From: Mucilaginibacter daejeonensis
GTDB taxonomy: Bacteria > Bacteroidota > Bacteroidia > Sphingobacteriales > Sphingobacteriaceae
Length of the DNA stretch: 64,000 bases
Assembly (NCBI RefSeq): GCF_020783335.1
Contig: NZ_CP086068.1
Span: forward strand, 4,340,001-4,404,000
Direction of reading: 5' to 3'
The notes under the pieces are model-generated. The model did not search any database, was not told the DNA's origin, and saw nothing but the letters and a program-made list of their open reading frames with translations. This document shows positions 51,540-60,244 of this stretch, piece by piece. Within the stretch, counting starts at the first letter, position 1. Each line of letters starts with the position of its first letter. The translations under genes and the position numbers were made by a program.

Positions 51540-52610
51540 ATGGCTTTTGAGCGGAACGATGAATTTTTCAAGGGGCGGGGAGCGCAGGTCAATACGCACA
51601 ATAAGTTCTTGGCCAACAGGTACATCGCTGAGCACATCGAGGGGCTGGACGAGCCGCTTTTGCACAATAGCCGTACGCAATTATTCCACGAGAATCCGAA
51701 GACCATCGTTAGCAAGTCGAACAGTCCTGACCTGAGCCACATGCACTCGATCAACCCATACCAGGGCTGCGAACATGGCTGCATCTATTGCTACGCCCGC
51801 AACAGCCACGAGTACTACGGCTTTAGTGCCGGGCTCGATTTTGAACGCAAGATCATCGTTAAACATAACGCTCCCGAACTGCTGGAAGACTATTTTAACA
51901 AACGCCGTTACGAGCCGGTGCCCATCGTGCTTTCGGGCAATACGGATTGCTACCAACCCATCGAGCGTGACCTCAAGATTACACGGCGCCTGCTGGAGAT
52001 ATTTTTGCAGTACCGCCACCCGGTGAGTATCATCACTAAGAACAACCTGATCCTGCGCGATCTGGACATCGTGACCCAACTGGCCAAGCTCAACCTGATC
52101 CATGTCAATGTATCCATCACCACGCTGGATGAGCAGCTACGCCAAAAGCTCGAACCCCGCACCGTGACCTCCATAGGCCGGCTCACCACCATTGAGAAAC
52201 TGGCTCGCAACGGTGTACCCGTACGGGTCATGACCGCGCCCATCATCCCCGGGTTGAACAGCAATGAGGTACCCGGCATCATCAAGGCCGCTGCTAACAG
52301 GGGGGCGGTATCTGCCGGGTTCACCATGGTAAGGCTGAACGGTTCTATTGCCGAGATCTTTACCGACTGGCTGCACAAGACCTTCCCCGACCGGGCCGAA
52401 AAAGTACTGAACCTGATCCGCGAATGCCATGATGGCAAGCTGAATGACAGCGACTTCGGCCGCCGCATGAGCGGCGATGGCGAGGTCGCGGCATCCATAC
52501 ATCAGCTGTACCGCATGGCCTGCAAAAAATACCTGGCCGACCGCGAGATGCCAGGCTATGACCTTACCATCTTCACGCCAAAGACCGGACGGCAGGTAAC
52601 GATGTTCTGA
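51540..52610 (+). CDS. PA0069-family radical SAM protein
   Basis: A 356-residue radical SAM protein. The iron-sulfur cysteines are in YQGCEHGCIYCYARNSHEYY (CxxxCxxC), a PA0069/SplB-like pattern, preceded by SIN and followed by GLDFERKIIVK. The rest has the radical-SAM beta-alpha barrel (LSGNTDCYQPIERDLKITRR, VHVNVSITTLD). The family is widely distributed, but the substrate is unknown. It is a single gene on the plus strand, 112 bases after DUF1501. Confidence 0.9.
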   Translation: MAFERNDEFFKGRGAQVNTHNKFLANRYIAEHIEGLDEPLLHNSRTQLFHENPKTIVSKSNSPDLSHMHSINPYQGCEHGCIYCYARNSHEYYGFSAGLDFERKIIVKHNAPELLEDYFNKRRYEPVPIVLSGNTDCYQPIERDLKITRRLLEIFLQYRHPVSIITKNNLILRDLDIVTQLAKLNLIHVNVSITTLDEQLRQKLEPRTVTSIGRLTTIEKLARNGVPVRVMTAPIIPGLNSNEVPGIIKAAANRGAVSAGFTMVRLNGSIAEIFTDWLHKTFPDRAEKVLNLIRECHDGKLNDSDFGRRMSGDGEVAASIHQLYRMACKKYLADREMPGYDLTIFTPKTGRQVTMF

Positions 52611-52669
52611 TCCGACTTGTTAAACTCACATTACATCGCTAACTTCAGGTAACTTAACCAATAACCATT

Positions 52670-53068
52670 ATGACCTTTAAGAATGCGATCAGCTGGTTCG
52701 AGATACCGGCAGTTGAAATTGAAAGAGCTCAACATTTTTATGAGACCATTTTTGATATGAAAATGGAATTCATGGACTTTGATGGCTACAAAATGGCCAT
52801 GTTCCCGATCGAAGACCCGATGAACGGGGTGGGCGGCGCCCTATGCCAAATATCTGACTTTCACCAACCATCTGCCAACAGCGGCACCATGATCTATTTG
52901 AACGCTAACCCTGATGTTAGCTTGGTATTGAATAAGGTAGAAGCTGCCGGCGGCAAAGTGATATCACCTAAAACGGAGATATCGCCAGAGTACGGCTACA
53001 TGGGTGTTTTTCTCGATACCGAGGGCAACCGCGTGGCACTGCACTCGGTTCCTGAAAAATATTTGTGA
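52670..53068 (+). CDS. VOC-family (glyoxalase/dioxygenase-like) protein
   Basis: A 132-residue protein with the paired beta-alpha-beta-beta-beta modules of the VOC superfamily (SWFEIPAVEIERAQHFYETI and the later GTMIYLNANPDVSLVLNKVE). A metal-binding pattern with Glu and His can be imagined, but the ligands do not stand out clearly. It is a small cytoplasmic protein of unknown substrate. It stands alone on the plus strand. Confidence 0.85.
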   Translation: MTFKNAISWFEIPAVEIERAQHFYETIFDMKMEFMDFDGYKMAMFPIEDPMNGVGGALCQISDFHQPSANSGTMIYLNANPDVSLVLNKVEAAGGKVISPKTEISPEYGYMGVFLDTEGNRVALHSVPEKYL

Positions 53069-53082
53069 AAGTAGCTTTGGTG

Positions 53083-53137
53083 TATGCTGAGCCTGTCGAG
53101 CCACTGTCATTGTTTAGATGCTTCTACAGGCTCACAC
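53083..53137. repeat. GCTGAGCCTGTCGA-type intergenic repeat
   Basis: GAGCCTGT (53089-53096) pairs perfectly with ACAGGCTC (53126-53133) across a loop that contains GCCACTGTCATTG. The left word TATGCTGAGCCTGTCGA is typical of a widespread family of intergenic palindromes; the right arm (TGCTTCTACAGGCTCA) is partly eroded. No gene lies in it. Confidence 0.6.
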
Positions 53138-53199
53138 ATTTTTATGACCTACTGTTGCAAAATGTAATAGCTACCCGTAAAGGTTAAATAACAACAATT

Positions 53200-53589
53200 A
53201 TGAGAACCTTTATCAAGATCACTTTCATTATCATGCTGTTCAGCGTGGTAAGCGCCTGTAAGAAGGACAAGTTGAATACCACATCTTTGACCGGGAAATG
53301 GAAACTCACAGAACGATCATACAGCACAGGCGGACCTATGGTCACTGAAAAAGTGTCGGGCAACCAATACGTTCATTTTAAAGCTGACGGCAAATTTGAA
53401 AGTGACCATATAACCGGTTACGTGAGCTACAAGATCACCGATGGCGGCAAGGTGGACCTATACAAAACCGATGGCACCATTTTCACCTATGCCTATGGTT
53501 TTGATGACAACAAACTGTTCATGAGCCCAAGAACTGCGATATGTGTAGAAGGCTGTAGCACCGGCTACGCTAAATTGTCTGACCGTTAA
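53200..53589 (+). CDS. Small lipoprotein, lipocalin-like
   Basis: A 129-residue lipoprotein: the signal MRTFIKITFIIMLFSVVSAC ends in the lipid-attached cysteine. The mature part has an alternating beta pattern (TGKWKLTERSYSTGG, HFKADGKFES, SYKITDGGKVDLYKTDGTIF) like the short lipocalin-like or DUF-type beta-barrels common in Bacteroidota. The two later cysteines (CVEGC) could form a disulfide. No precise family is recognised. It is convergent with mfd, with a 6-base gap. Confidence 0.8.
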   Translation: MRTFIKITFIIMLFSVVSACKKDKLNTTSLTGKWKLTERSYSTGGPMVTEKVSGNQYVHFKADGKFESDHITGYVSYKITDGGKVDLYKTDGTIFTYAYGFDDNKLFMSPRTAICVEGCSTGYAKLSDR

Positions 53590-53595
53590 AAGTGC

Positions 53596-56500
53596 CTATG
53601 CAGGCACCCCTACGCCGATCTCGCTCAACAGGTCAACTGCTTCATCGATGCTCATCACACCTTCCACACTAATGCGGAGGGTGTTCTTGACCTCTTTCAT
53701 GTTCACCTTACGCGGGTTGTTCTTCACAAATTGCAGCACCTGCATAAAGGCTACCGACTCAAAATACTGAGATTGCTGGTTAGTTAAAAAGTAGCCACGC
53801 AGCACGTTCTTCTTAAGCGATATCTTTTCGAAGCCAATGGCCTTGCCTAACCATTGCAGGCGGATGGTGTTGAACAGGTCCTTCACCTGCAGAGGCACCG
53901 GCCCAAAGCGATCGGCCAGTTGTTTTTCAAAGGCCATCAGCTCGGTCTCGTTCTCCAGCTTTGATATCTCGGTGTACAGGTTATAACGCTCGGTCAGGTT
54001 GGTCACATACTCATCGGGGATCAGGATCTCCATATCGGTATCGATCTGGGTAAAGGTGATGAACGGCCGCGGCTTTTCATCCTTGAACACCTCCTTGAAC
54101 TCTTCGTCCTTCAGCTCCTGAATGGCCTCGTCCAGTATCTTGTGATACATCTCAAAACCTATCTCGGCAATAAAGCCGCTTTGCTCGGCACCCAGCAGAT
54201 TACCGCTACCACGTATATCGAGGTCGCGCATGGCCACGTTGAAACCGCTACCCAACTCGCTAAACTCCTCTATAGCGCTCAAACGCTTGCGCGCCTCAGA
54301 GGTCAAGGTCGATAGCGGCGGACTCAACAAGTAGCAGAACGCCTTTTTATTGCTACGCCCCACGCGGCCACGCATCTGGTGCAGATCGCTAAGGCCGAAC
54401 ATGTGGGCATGGTTAATGATGATGGTATTGGCATTAGGGATATCCAAACCGGCCTCAATAATGGTGGTGGCCACCAGCACATCGTACTCATGGTTCACAA
54501 ATTTGAGCATCACATCCTCCAGGTCATCACCCTCTAACTGCCCGTGAGCTATGCCTATACGAGCCTTAGGTACCAGTTTGCGGATCAATCCACCCAATTG
54601 CGGCAGATCGGCCACGCGGTTATGGATGAAGAATATCTGCCCACCGCGATCGATCTCATATTCCACAGCTTCTTTGATCAGCGTGTCATTAAAAACGTGT
54701 AACTCGGTCACCACCGGTTGCCGGTTAGGCGGTGGTGTGGATATGATGGAAAGGTCACGCGCGCCCATGAGCGAAAAGTGCAGGGTACGCGGTATAGGCG
54801 TTGCGGTAAGCGTCAGCGTATCTACATTGGCACGCATGGCCTTAAGTTTCTCTTTGGTGGCCACACCAAATTTCTGCTCCTCATCAATGATCATTAACCC
54901 CAGGTCTTTGAACTTCACATCCTTGCTCACCAAACGGTGCGTACCAATGATGATGTCCAGTTTACCCTCAGCCAGTTTGGCCAATGAGTCCTTGATCTGT
55001 TTGTTGGTCTTAAAGCGGTTAATAAAATCGATGTTGGCCGGGAAACCTTTGAGCCTATCGCTAAAGGTCTTGTAATGTTGCGCTGCTAAAATAGTGGTAG
55101 GCACCAATACGGCAACTTGTTTACTATCAGCCACGGCCTTGAAGGCCGCCCTTATGGCCACCTCCGTTTTACCAAATCCCACGTCGCCACAAATAAGGCG
55201 GTCCATCGGGTGCGGCGATTCCATGTCCTTCTTGAGGTCGTTGGTCGCTTTTTCCTGATCTGGGGTATCCTCGTAAATAAAGCTAGCTTCCAACTCGGTC
55301 TGCAAATAGCTATCGGGCGAGAACGCGTTACCTTGCTTGGTCTTGCGTATGGCGTACAACTTGATCAGGTCGCGCGCTATGTCTTTAACTTTTTTTTTTG
55401 TGGTCTTCTTCAGCCGCTCCCAGGTGTCGGTACCCAACTTGTTCATTTTAGGAACCGAACCCTCCTTACCGCTGAACTTAGAGATGCGGTTAAGCGAGTT
55501 GATGTTGACATAAAGCAGGTCATTATCGGCGTAGATCAGCCTGATCATTTCCTGCATCTTGCCGTTCACCTCCACTTTTTCGAGGCCGGCATACTTGCCT
55601 ATGCCGTGATCGATGTGCGTCACATAATCGCCCGGTTTAAGGTCACGCAGTTCTTTCAGGGTGATCGCTTGCGAGCGCTGATAGCCTTTGCGCAGTTTGT
55701 ATTTATAATAGCGGTCAAATATTTGGTGGTCGGTATAGCAGGCCAGTTTCTGTTCACGATCAATAAAGCCTTCCCGCACGCTCACGTGGATGGGTGTGAA
55801 CTTTACGGTCTTGTCCAGATCGTCGAATATGGCGTACAGGCGCTCTACCTGTTTGGTACTATCGGTAAAGATCAGGTTCTCGATGTGCTCTATATCATTG
55901 TTCTTGATATTGTGGATGAGCAGCTGAAAATCCTTATTGAACGATGGCTGTGGACGGATATCGAAATTGAGCGTATGATCGGCGTTGTAGAAGAACTGCT
56001 TACCGAACTCGATCACGGCAAAATCATGCAGCTGATCAGCGATCAGTTTTTCATCAGTAAAAGCGAATTTCGGGTCTATCCAATCCGGGTTCTGGTTCTT
56101 TTCCTCAGCCGATAGGGCTTTCCATAATTGGGTGGCCTTTTTAAAGCCATCGCGGATGATGTCGAAAGTGAACTGCACATCACGTATCCAAACCTGGGTG
56201 TCACGCTCTACATATTCCAACAGCGAGATATTGTTCTCGGTCAGGAACTTTGATTGAACGTTAGGCACGATGGTGATCGCCTTGACCCTTTCTGCAGATA
56301 ATTGGCTTTCTATCTCAAAAGTACGGATGGATTCGATGTGATCGCCAAAGAACTCCACGCGGTAAGGCAGATCATGCGAAAAGGAGAAGATATCCACGAT
56401 ACCGCCTCTGATCGAGAATTGGCCCGGCTCATAAACAAAATCAACACGTTCAAAATCATACTCGATCAGGAACTCGTTGATGAAATCGATGCTTAATTTA

Positions 56501-56949
56501 TTGTCAACACTTATCTCAAGCGTGTTCTTCTCCAGCGATGAACGGTCGATCACCTTTTCGGCCAGGGCCTCAGGGTAACTCACAATGATCTGTCCATACT
56601 CGGTGGAGTGGTTCAGTTCGTTCAACACCTCGGCTCGGGCCAGTACATTGCTGGCATCAGGCTGCGTGAACTCAAAAGCTTTGCGGTACGAGGATGGGAA
56701 CAGCAATACTTCTTTACCGGTCAAGTTCTCCAGATCGGCCTGAAAGTAGCTTGCCTCCTCCCTGTCGGGCAGTACGAATAGCTGATGTTTATGCTGTAAA
56801 AAGTACAACGCAACGGCAATGGTGGCATCGCTCGAGCCTACCAATCCGCGCAGTTGTATACGAGGATTACGCGAGCTGTTGAGTGCCTGAGCCAGTTGAG
56901 TGACCCTGTTGTCGGTCTTGTACCTTTCTAATATATCACGAATGTTCAA
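53596..56949 (-). CDS. mfd: Transcription-repair coupling factor
   Basis: The 1117-residue Mfd, which removes RNA polymerase stalled at DNA damage and brings in UvrA. The N-terminal UvrB-like domains are followed by the polymerase-interacting domain (GDYVTHIDHGIGKYAGLEK), then the RecG-like translocase with Walker A GDVGFGKTEVAIRAAF and the DEEQ box in LMIIDEEQKFGV, and a C-terminal TRCF domain ending EIGVGVPA. The start is a TTG at 56949 giving MNIRDILERYKT, as in relatives. A TAnnTTTG box ends only 7 bases upstream, so the transcript may be nearly leaderless. Confidence 0.96.
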   Translation of the reverse strand: MNIRDILERYKTDNRVTQLAQALNSSRNPRIQLRGLVGSSDATIAVALYFLQHKHQLFVLPDREEASYFQADLENLTGKEVLLFPSSYRKAFEFTQPDASNVLARAEVLNELNHSTEYGQIIVSYPEALAEKVIDRSSLEKNTLEISVDNKLSIDFINEFLIEYDFERVDFVYEPGQFSIRGGIVDIFSFSHDLPYRVEFFGDHIESIRTFEIESQLSAERVKAITIVPNVQSKFLTENNISLLEYVERDTQVWIRDVQFTFDIIRDGFKKATQLWKALSAEEKNQNPDWIDPKFAFTDEKLIADQLHDFAVIEFGKQFFYNADHTLNFDIRPQPSFNKDFQLLIHNIKNNDIEHIENLIFTDSTKQVERLYAIFDDLDKTVKFTPIHVSVREGFIDREQKLACYTDHQIFDRYYKYKLRKGYQRSQAITLKELRDLKPGDYVTHIDHGIGKYAGLEKVEVNGKMQEMIRLIYADNDLLYVNINSLNRISKFSGKEGSVPKMNKLGTDTWERLKKTTKKKVKDIARDLIKLYAIRKTKQGNAFSPDSYLQTELEASFIYEDTPDQEKATNDLKKDMESPHPMDRLICGDVGFGKTEVAIRAAFKAVADSKQVAVLVPTTILAAQHYKTFSDRLKGFPANIDFINRFKTNKQIKDSLAKLAEGKLDIIIGTHRLVSKDVKFKDLGLMIIDEEQKFGVATKEKLKAMRANVDTLTLTATPIPRTLHFSLMGARDLSIISTPPPNRQPVVTELHVFNDTLIKEAVEYEIDRGGQIFFIHNRVADLPQLGGLIRKLVPKARIGIAHGQLEGDDLEDVMLKFVNHEYDVLVATTIIEAGLDIPNANTIIINHAHMFGLSDLHQMRGRVGRSNKKAFCYLLSPPLSTLTSEARKRLSAIEEFSELGSGFNVAMRDLDIRGSGNLLGAEQSGFIAEIGFEMYHKILDEAIQELKDEEFKEVFKDEKPRPFITFTQIDTDMEILIPDEYVTNLTERYNLYTEISKLENETELMAFEKQLADRFGPVPLQVKDLFNTIRLQWLGKAIGFEKISLKKNVLRGYFLTNQQSQYFESVAFMQVLQFVKNNPRKVNMKEVKNTLRISVEGVMSIDEAVDLLSEIGVGVPA

Positions 56950-56956
56950 AACAATG

Positions 56957-56964
56957 CAAATGTA
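56957..56964 (-). promoter_or_regulatory. Putative -7 promoter box of mfd
   Basis: TACATTTG on the minus strand matches TAnnTTTG. It ends 7 bases before the TTG start of mfd. No TTG -33 element is seen at the normal distance, so it is supported by one box only. Confidence 0.45.
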
Positions 56965-57171
56965 AACCCCGTGCCGCCTAAAGGGGAATGTTTTGGAAAT
57001 TAATTTTCAGCAGAACTACCGATGATCAAAAAAGTTTCGGTGCCAGATATACCTGACAAGTTATCTAAAAAACTCCCTCGGGTAAGTATGATAAGCAAAC
57101 AATTAAGTATTAATGATCCTTTTAAACACATAATCACTCAAAACAAATAGTCAACTTAACCAAATAGAACC

Positions 57172-57582
57172 ATGAAGAATGCATTTTTATCAGGGCTCAT
57201 CATTGGCGTACTGAGCGGCCTTTGGCTGTTCATCATGCGGTGGGCCGGCTATACCACTTTTAACGATCAGGTAGCACCTATAGAATATGTTTCGATACTG
57301 ATCCCGGTGATCGGCGTATTTTGGGGCTTGTGGAGCTATCGCGAACAAGACCTGGGCGGCAGGATGGGCTTTTTAGAAGGCCTGATCCAAAGCTTTAAGA
57401 TACTGATCATTGGCGGCCTGCTTGCAGGTTTCTTTGGCGTAGTGTATATCAACTACGTAGAAGCAGGCTCAAATTTCCGCGATTTTTCGGGCCGATTATT
57501 TGGCGCATTGCTCATCGGTGTGCTATCTTCATTGGCGGCAACATTGCTGCTCATGAACAAGTCGAACCACAGCGTTGATTGA
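57172..57582 (+). CDS. DUF4199 membrane protein
   Basis: A 136-residue protein with about four membrane helices and the DUF4199 pattern (SGLIIGVLSGLWLFIMRWAG at the start, then IPVIGVFWGLWSYREQ and FLEGLIQSFKILIIGGLLAG). Function unknown. Its stop overlaps the start of the DUF2752 gene by 8 bases, so the three genes 57172-58239 are co-transcribed. Confidence 0.85.
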   Translation: MKNAFLSGLIIGVLSGLWLFIMRWAGYTTFNDQVAPIEYVSILIPVIGVFWGLWSYREQDLGGRMGFLEGLIQSFKILIIGGLLAGFFGVVYINYVEAGSNFRDFSGRLFGALLIGVLSSLAATLLLMNKSNHSVD

Positions 57583-57883
57583 TCTACTCAAAAAGAACAT
57601 TGAACTGATATTCTGGACAGCGGCCATCCTTGCGTTGGCCGCTGCTGATCCTTCGGCACAGCCACATTACACAATTTGCGTGTTCAAGCTGGCTGGTATC
57701 AACTGGTGCCCGGGCTGCGGCCTGGGCCATTCTATTTCATGGCTTTTGCACGGCGATATAGCTGCATCGTTGAAAGCACACTGGCTCGGCATACCTGCGT
57801 TGGCAATAATTTTTTGGCGTACCGGCCAATTATTGAAACGGATGGCTATCTTTAAAGCATCACAAAACTACGAACCATCATGA
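57575..57883 (+). CDS. DUF2752 membrane protein
   Basis: A 102-residue DUF2752 protein. The family mark is the cysteine-containing GINWCPGCGLGHSISWLLHG after the first membrane helix, and a second helix follows. The start is a TTG that lies inside the end of the DUF4199 gene; no ATG is available before the first helix. Its stop overlaps the next gene as ATGA. Function unknown. Confidence 0.85.
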   Translation: MIDLLKKNIELIFWTAAILALAAADPSAQPHYTICVFKLAGINWCPGCGLGHSISWLLHGDIAASLKAHWLGIPALAIIFWRTGQLLKRMAIFKASQNYEPS

Positions 57884-58239
57884 ACCAAAATCCTTTCGTT
57901 ATACTGCCAGGTATCACCCCCGAAGAACTTTCATTCCTTCAGCAAGCAACAGCCGGCCTGAGCGAAGTGCAGTTGAACAGTTTCAAATTTATTTATCAAG
58001 GCAAACGCCGCAGTCCGCAAGACATTTTATTGTTCACACTGATCGGGTTCGTAGGCGTAGCCGGTGTTCAACGCTTTATGATCGGCCAGATCGGCATGGG
58101 CATCATTTACATCCTTACCGCTGGTTTTTGTATGATCGGTACCATTGTGGATCTGATCAACCACAAAAACCTCGCTAACGAGTATAATGCACAAATGGCC
58201 ATGGAAAGCGTACAAATGGTACAGATGGGGACGTTTTAG
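57880..58239 (+). CDS. TM2-domain membrane protein
   Basis: A 119-residue protein with a polar N-terminus of about 45 residues and a TM2 domain: two membrane helices with LFTLIGFVGVAGVQRFMIGQ and IIYILTAGFCMIGTIVDLIN, separated by a short glycine-rich turn. TM2 proteins have no firm role. It overlaps the DUF2752 stop as ATGA and is the last of the three-gene unit. Confidence 0.88.
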   Translation: MNQNPFVILPGITPEELSFLQQATAGLSEVQLNSFKFIYQGKRRSPQDILLFTLIGFVGVAGVQRFMIGQIGMGIIYILTAGFCMIGTIVDLINHKNLANEYNAQMAMESVQMVQMGTF

Positions 58240-58341
58240 ACCCCCTCTAGATCTCCCCCAAGGGGGAGACTTGAAGATCAGCAACTAAAATATCAACCTA
58301 CAAATAGAAGTCCTCCCCCTCGGGGAGGGTTGGGTGGGGTT
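58240..58341. repeat. GC-rich inverted-repeat element between the TM2 gene and nif3
   Basis: Two hairpins occupy the gap: TCTCCCCC (58252-58259) with GGGGGAGA (58262-58269), and CCTCCCC (58312-58318) with GGGGAGG (58322-58328). Flanking ACCCCC and GGGTGGGGTT could also pair. The element ends at the base before the nif3 ATG, so it could affect ribosome access. Similar GC-rich elements occur between genes in Sphingobacteriaceae. Confidence 0.65.
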
Positions 58342-59439
58342 ATGAAATTATATCAATTGACCACATACCTGGAAAGTATAGCACCGCTGGCTTACCAGGA
58401 AGATTACGATAACTCGGGCCTGATCGTGGGCAGCGGTGACCAGGAGATCAGCCAGGCGCTCATCTCGTTAGATTGCACCGAAGAGGTGGTGGACGAGGCT
58501 ATCCGCACCGGTTGCGAGCTGATCATCTCACACCATCCGATCGTTTTTAAGGGACTAAAGCGTTTCAATGGCAAAAGCTATGTGGAGCGTGTAGTACAAA
58601 AGGCTATCAGGCATGATATCGCCCTTTACGCCATCCACACCAACTTAGATAACGTGACCGGCGGGGTCAACGCCCGCATTGCCCAAACGCTGGGTTTGCA
58701 GAACACGCGTATACTGGCAGCCAAGCAAGGGCTGTTAAAAAAGCTGGTGACCTACGTTCCGTTAAGCCATGCTGATGCCGTGCGCAGCGCACTTTTTGAG
58801 GCCGGCGCAGGCAACATTGGTAACTACAGCGAATGCAGCTTTAATGCTGAGGGAACCGGCACCTTTAAAGGTAACGAACATACCGACCCGTATGTGGGCA
58901 TACCAGGCCAGCAACACCAGGAGGCCGAGGTACGCATTGAGACCGTTTACCCGGCGCACCTGGAAAGCAAGATACTGATGGCGCTGGTATTAACTCACCC
59001 TTATGAGGAAGTGGCCTATGACCTTTACCTGCTCACCAACAAGCACCAGCAGGTAGGCTCAGGCATGGTGGGCGAGCTGGAAGCGCCAATGAGCGAGACC
59101 GACTTTTTACGGCATCTGAAAGGCGCCATGCGTGCCGATGTGGTTAAGCATACCGCGTTACTGAACCGCACCGTAAAAAAGGTAGCGGTTTGCGGGGGAT
59201 CGGGAGGCTTTTTACTGAAGCAAGCGATCGCCGCCGGTGCCGATGTGTTTGTGACCGCCGACTATAAGTATCATGAATATTTTGATGCCGAAGGAAAGAT
59301 CGTGATCGCCGACATTGGGCACTTTGAAAGTGAGCAATTTACACAGCACCTATTGTATGAAATAATACAGAAAAAATTTAGTAACTTTGCGGTCCGTTTA
59401 ACAGAAATTAATACAAACCCCATAAAATATTTTATTTGA
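58342..59439 (+). CDS. Nif3-like dinuclear metal-centre protein (YqfO/DUF34 type)
   Basis: A 365-residue NIF3-family protein, with the long inserted domain of the YqfO type. The metal-binding blocks are DYDNSGLIVG and ISHHPIVFKGLKRF near the start, and the C-terminal HxxxE-type IADIGHFESEQFTQHLLYEI. The function is debated (GTP cyclohydrolase-like claims exist). The ATG at 58342 is preferred over a TTG at 58330. Its TGA overlaps the ATG of the zinc-ribbon gene (TGATG), which is the usual arrangement of these two genes in Bacteroidota. Confidence 0.93.
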   Translation: MKLYQLTTYLESIAPLAYQEDYDNSGLIVGSGDQEISQALISLDCTEEVVDEAIRTGCELIISHHPIVFKGLKRFNGKSYVERVVQKAIRHDIALYAIHTNLDNVTGGVNARIAQTLGLQNTRILAAKQGLLKKLVTYVPLSHADAVRSALFEAGAGNIGNYSECSFNAEGTGTFKGNEHTDPYVGIPGQQHQEAEVRIETVYPAHLESKILMALVLTHPYEEVAYDLYLLTNKHQQVGSGMVGELEAPMSETDFLRHLKGAMRADVVKHTALLNRTVKKVAVCGGSGGFLLKQAIAAGADVFVTADYKYHEYFDAEGKIVIADIGHFESEQFTQHLLYEIIQKKFSNFAVRLTEINTNPIKYFI

Positions 59440-60182
59440 TGGAACAAACCGTAGAACAAAAGCTGAAAGCTTTATATGACCTACAAACTATCCATACCAA
59501 GATCGACAGGATACGCCAGGTAAGAGGTGAGCTGCCAATGGAAGTTGCTGACCTTGAAGATGACGTAGCCGGCCTGGAGACCCGTATCCAGAAAATAAAG
59601 AACGAGCTTGACGATCTTGAGGACGATATCGTTACCCGCAAGAACCTGATCCGTGATGCTCAGGCCAACATCAAAAAATATGAGGGCCAACTTTCAGAAG
59701 TTAAGAACAACCGTGAGTATGACGCTATCTCGAAAGAGATCGAGATACAAGGACTTGATATACAGGTAAGCGAGAAAAAGATCCGTGAGTATGGTTTCGA
59801 GATCAGCTCAAAAACTCAGATCTATGACAAGGCCATGGCCGACCTTGAAGGCCGCCGTACCGACCTGGAAGCTAAAAAAGAAGAATTAGGCACCATTACC
59901 GCCGAAACTGAAAAAGAAGAGAACGAACTGACCGCTCAGGCCGAAGCTGCAAAGCAGAACATTGAGGAGCGTTTACTTACTGCCTACAGCCGGCTACGCG
60001 GTAACGCCAAGAACGGTTTGGCCGTAGTGACCATTCAGCGTGATTCATGCTCAGGTTGCTTTAACCAGATCCCGCCTCAACGTCAGGCTGATATCCGTCA
60101 GCGCAAAAAGATCATCGTTTGCGAACATTGCGGACGTATCTTGGTTGATGAACAAATGGCGCTCGAAGAAGAGAACGCATAA
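59439..60182 (+). CDS. C4 zinc-ribbon coiled-coil protein
   Basis: A 247-residue protein with a long N-terminal coiled coil (about 1-190, rich in Glu, Lys and Leu: RIQKIKNELDDLEDDI and similar) and a C-terminal zinc ribbon with two CxxC pairs: CSGCFNQIPPQ and CEHCGRILVDE. Members of this family are linked in genomes to nif3, as here, and have been suggested to act in RNA or ribosome-related work; no function is firm. A terminator hairpin lies downstream. Confidence 0.9.
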   Translation: MEQTVEQKLKALYDLQTIHTKIDRIRQVRGELPMEVADLEDDVAGLETRIQKIKNELDDLEDDIVTRKNLIRDAQANIKKYEGQLSEVKNNREYDAISKEIEIQGLDIQVSEKKIREYGFEISSKTQIYDKAMADLEGRRTDLEAKKEELGTITAETEKEENELTAQAEAAKQNIEERLLTAYSRLRGNAKNGLAVVTIQRDSCSGCFNQIPPQRQADIRQRKKIIVCEHCGRILVDEQMALEEENA

Positions 60183-60212
60183 CATCAGTACCCAAAATAT
60201 TGAAGAAGTTAT

Positions 60213-60240
60213 AAGGCGCCTGCATCAGGCGCCTTTTTTT
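60213..60240 (+). terminator. Terminator after the nif3/zinc-ribbon operon
   Basis: AAGGCGCCTG (60213-60222) pairs perfectly with CAGGCGCCTT (60226-60235) around a CAT loop, with a run of T residues to 60240. Confidence 0.9.
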
Positions 60241-60244
60241 GTAC

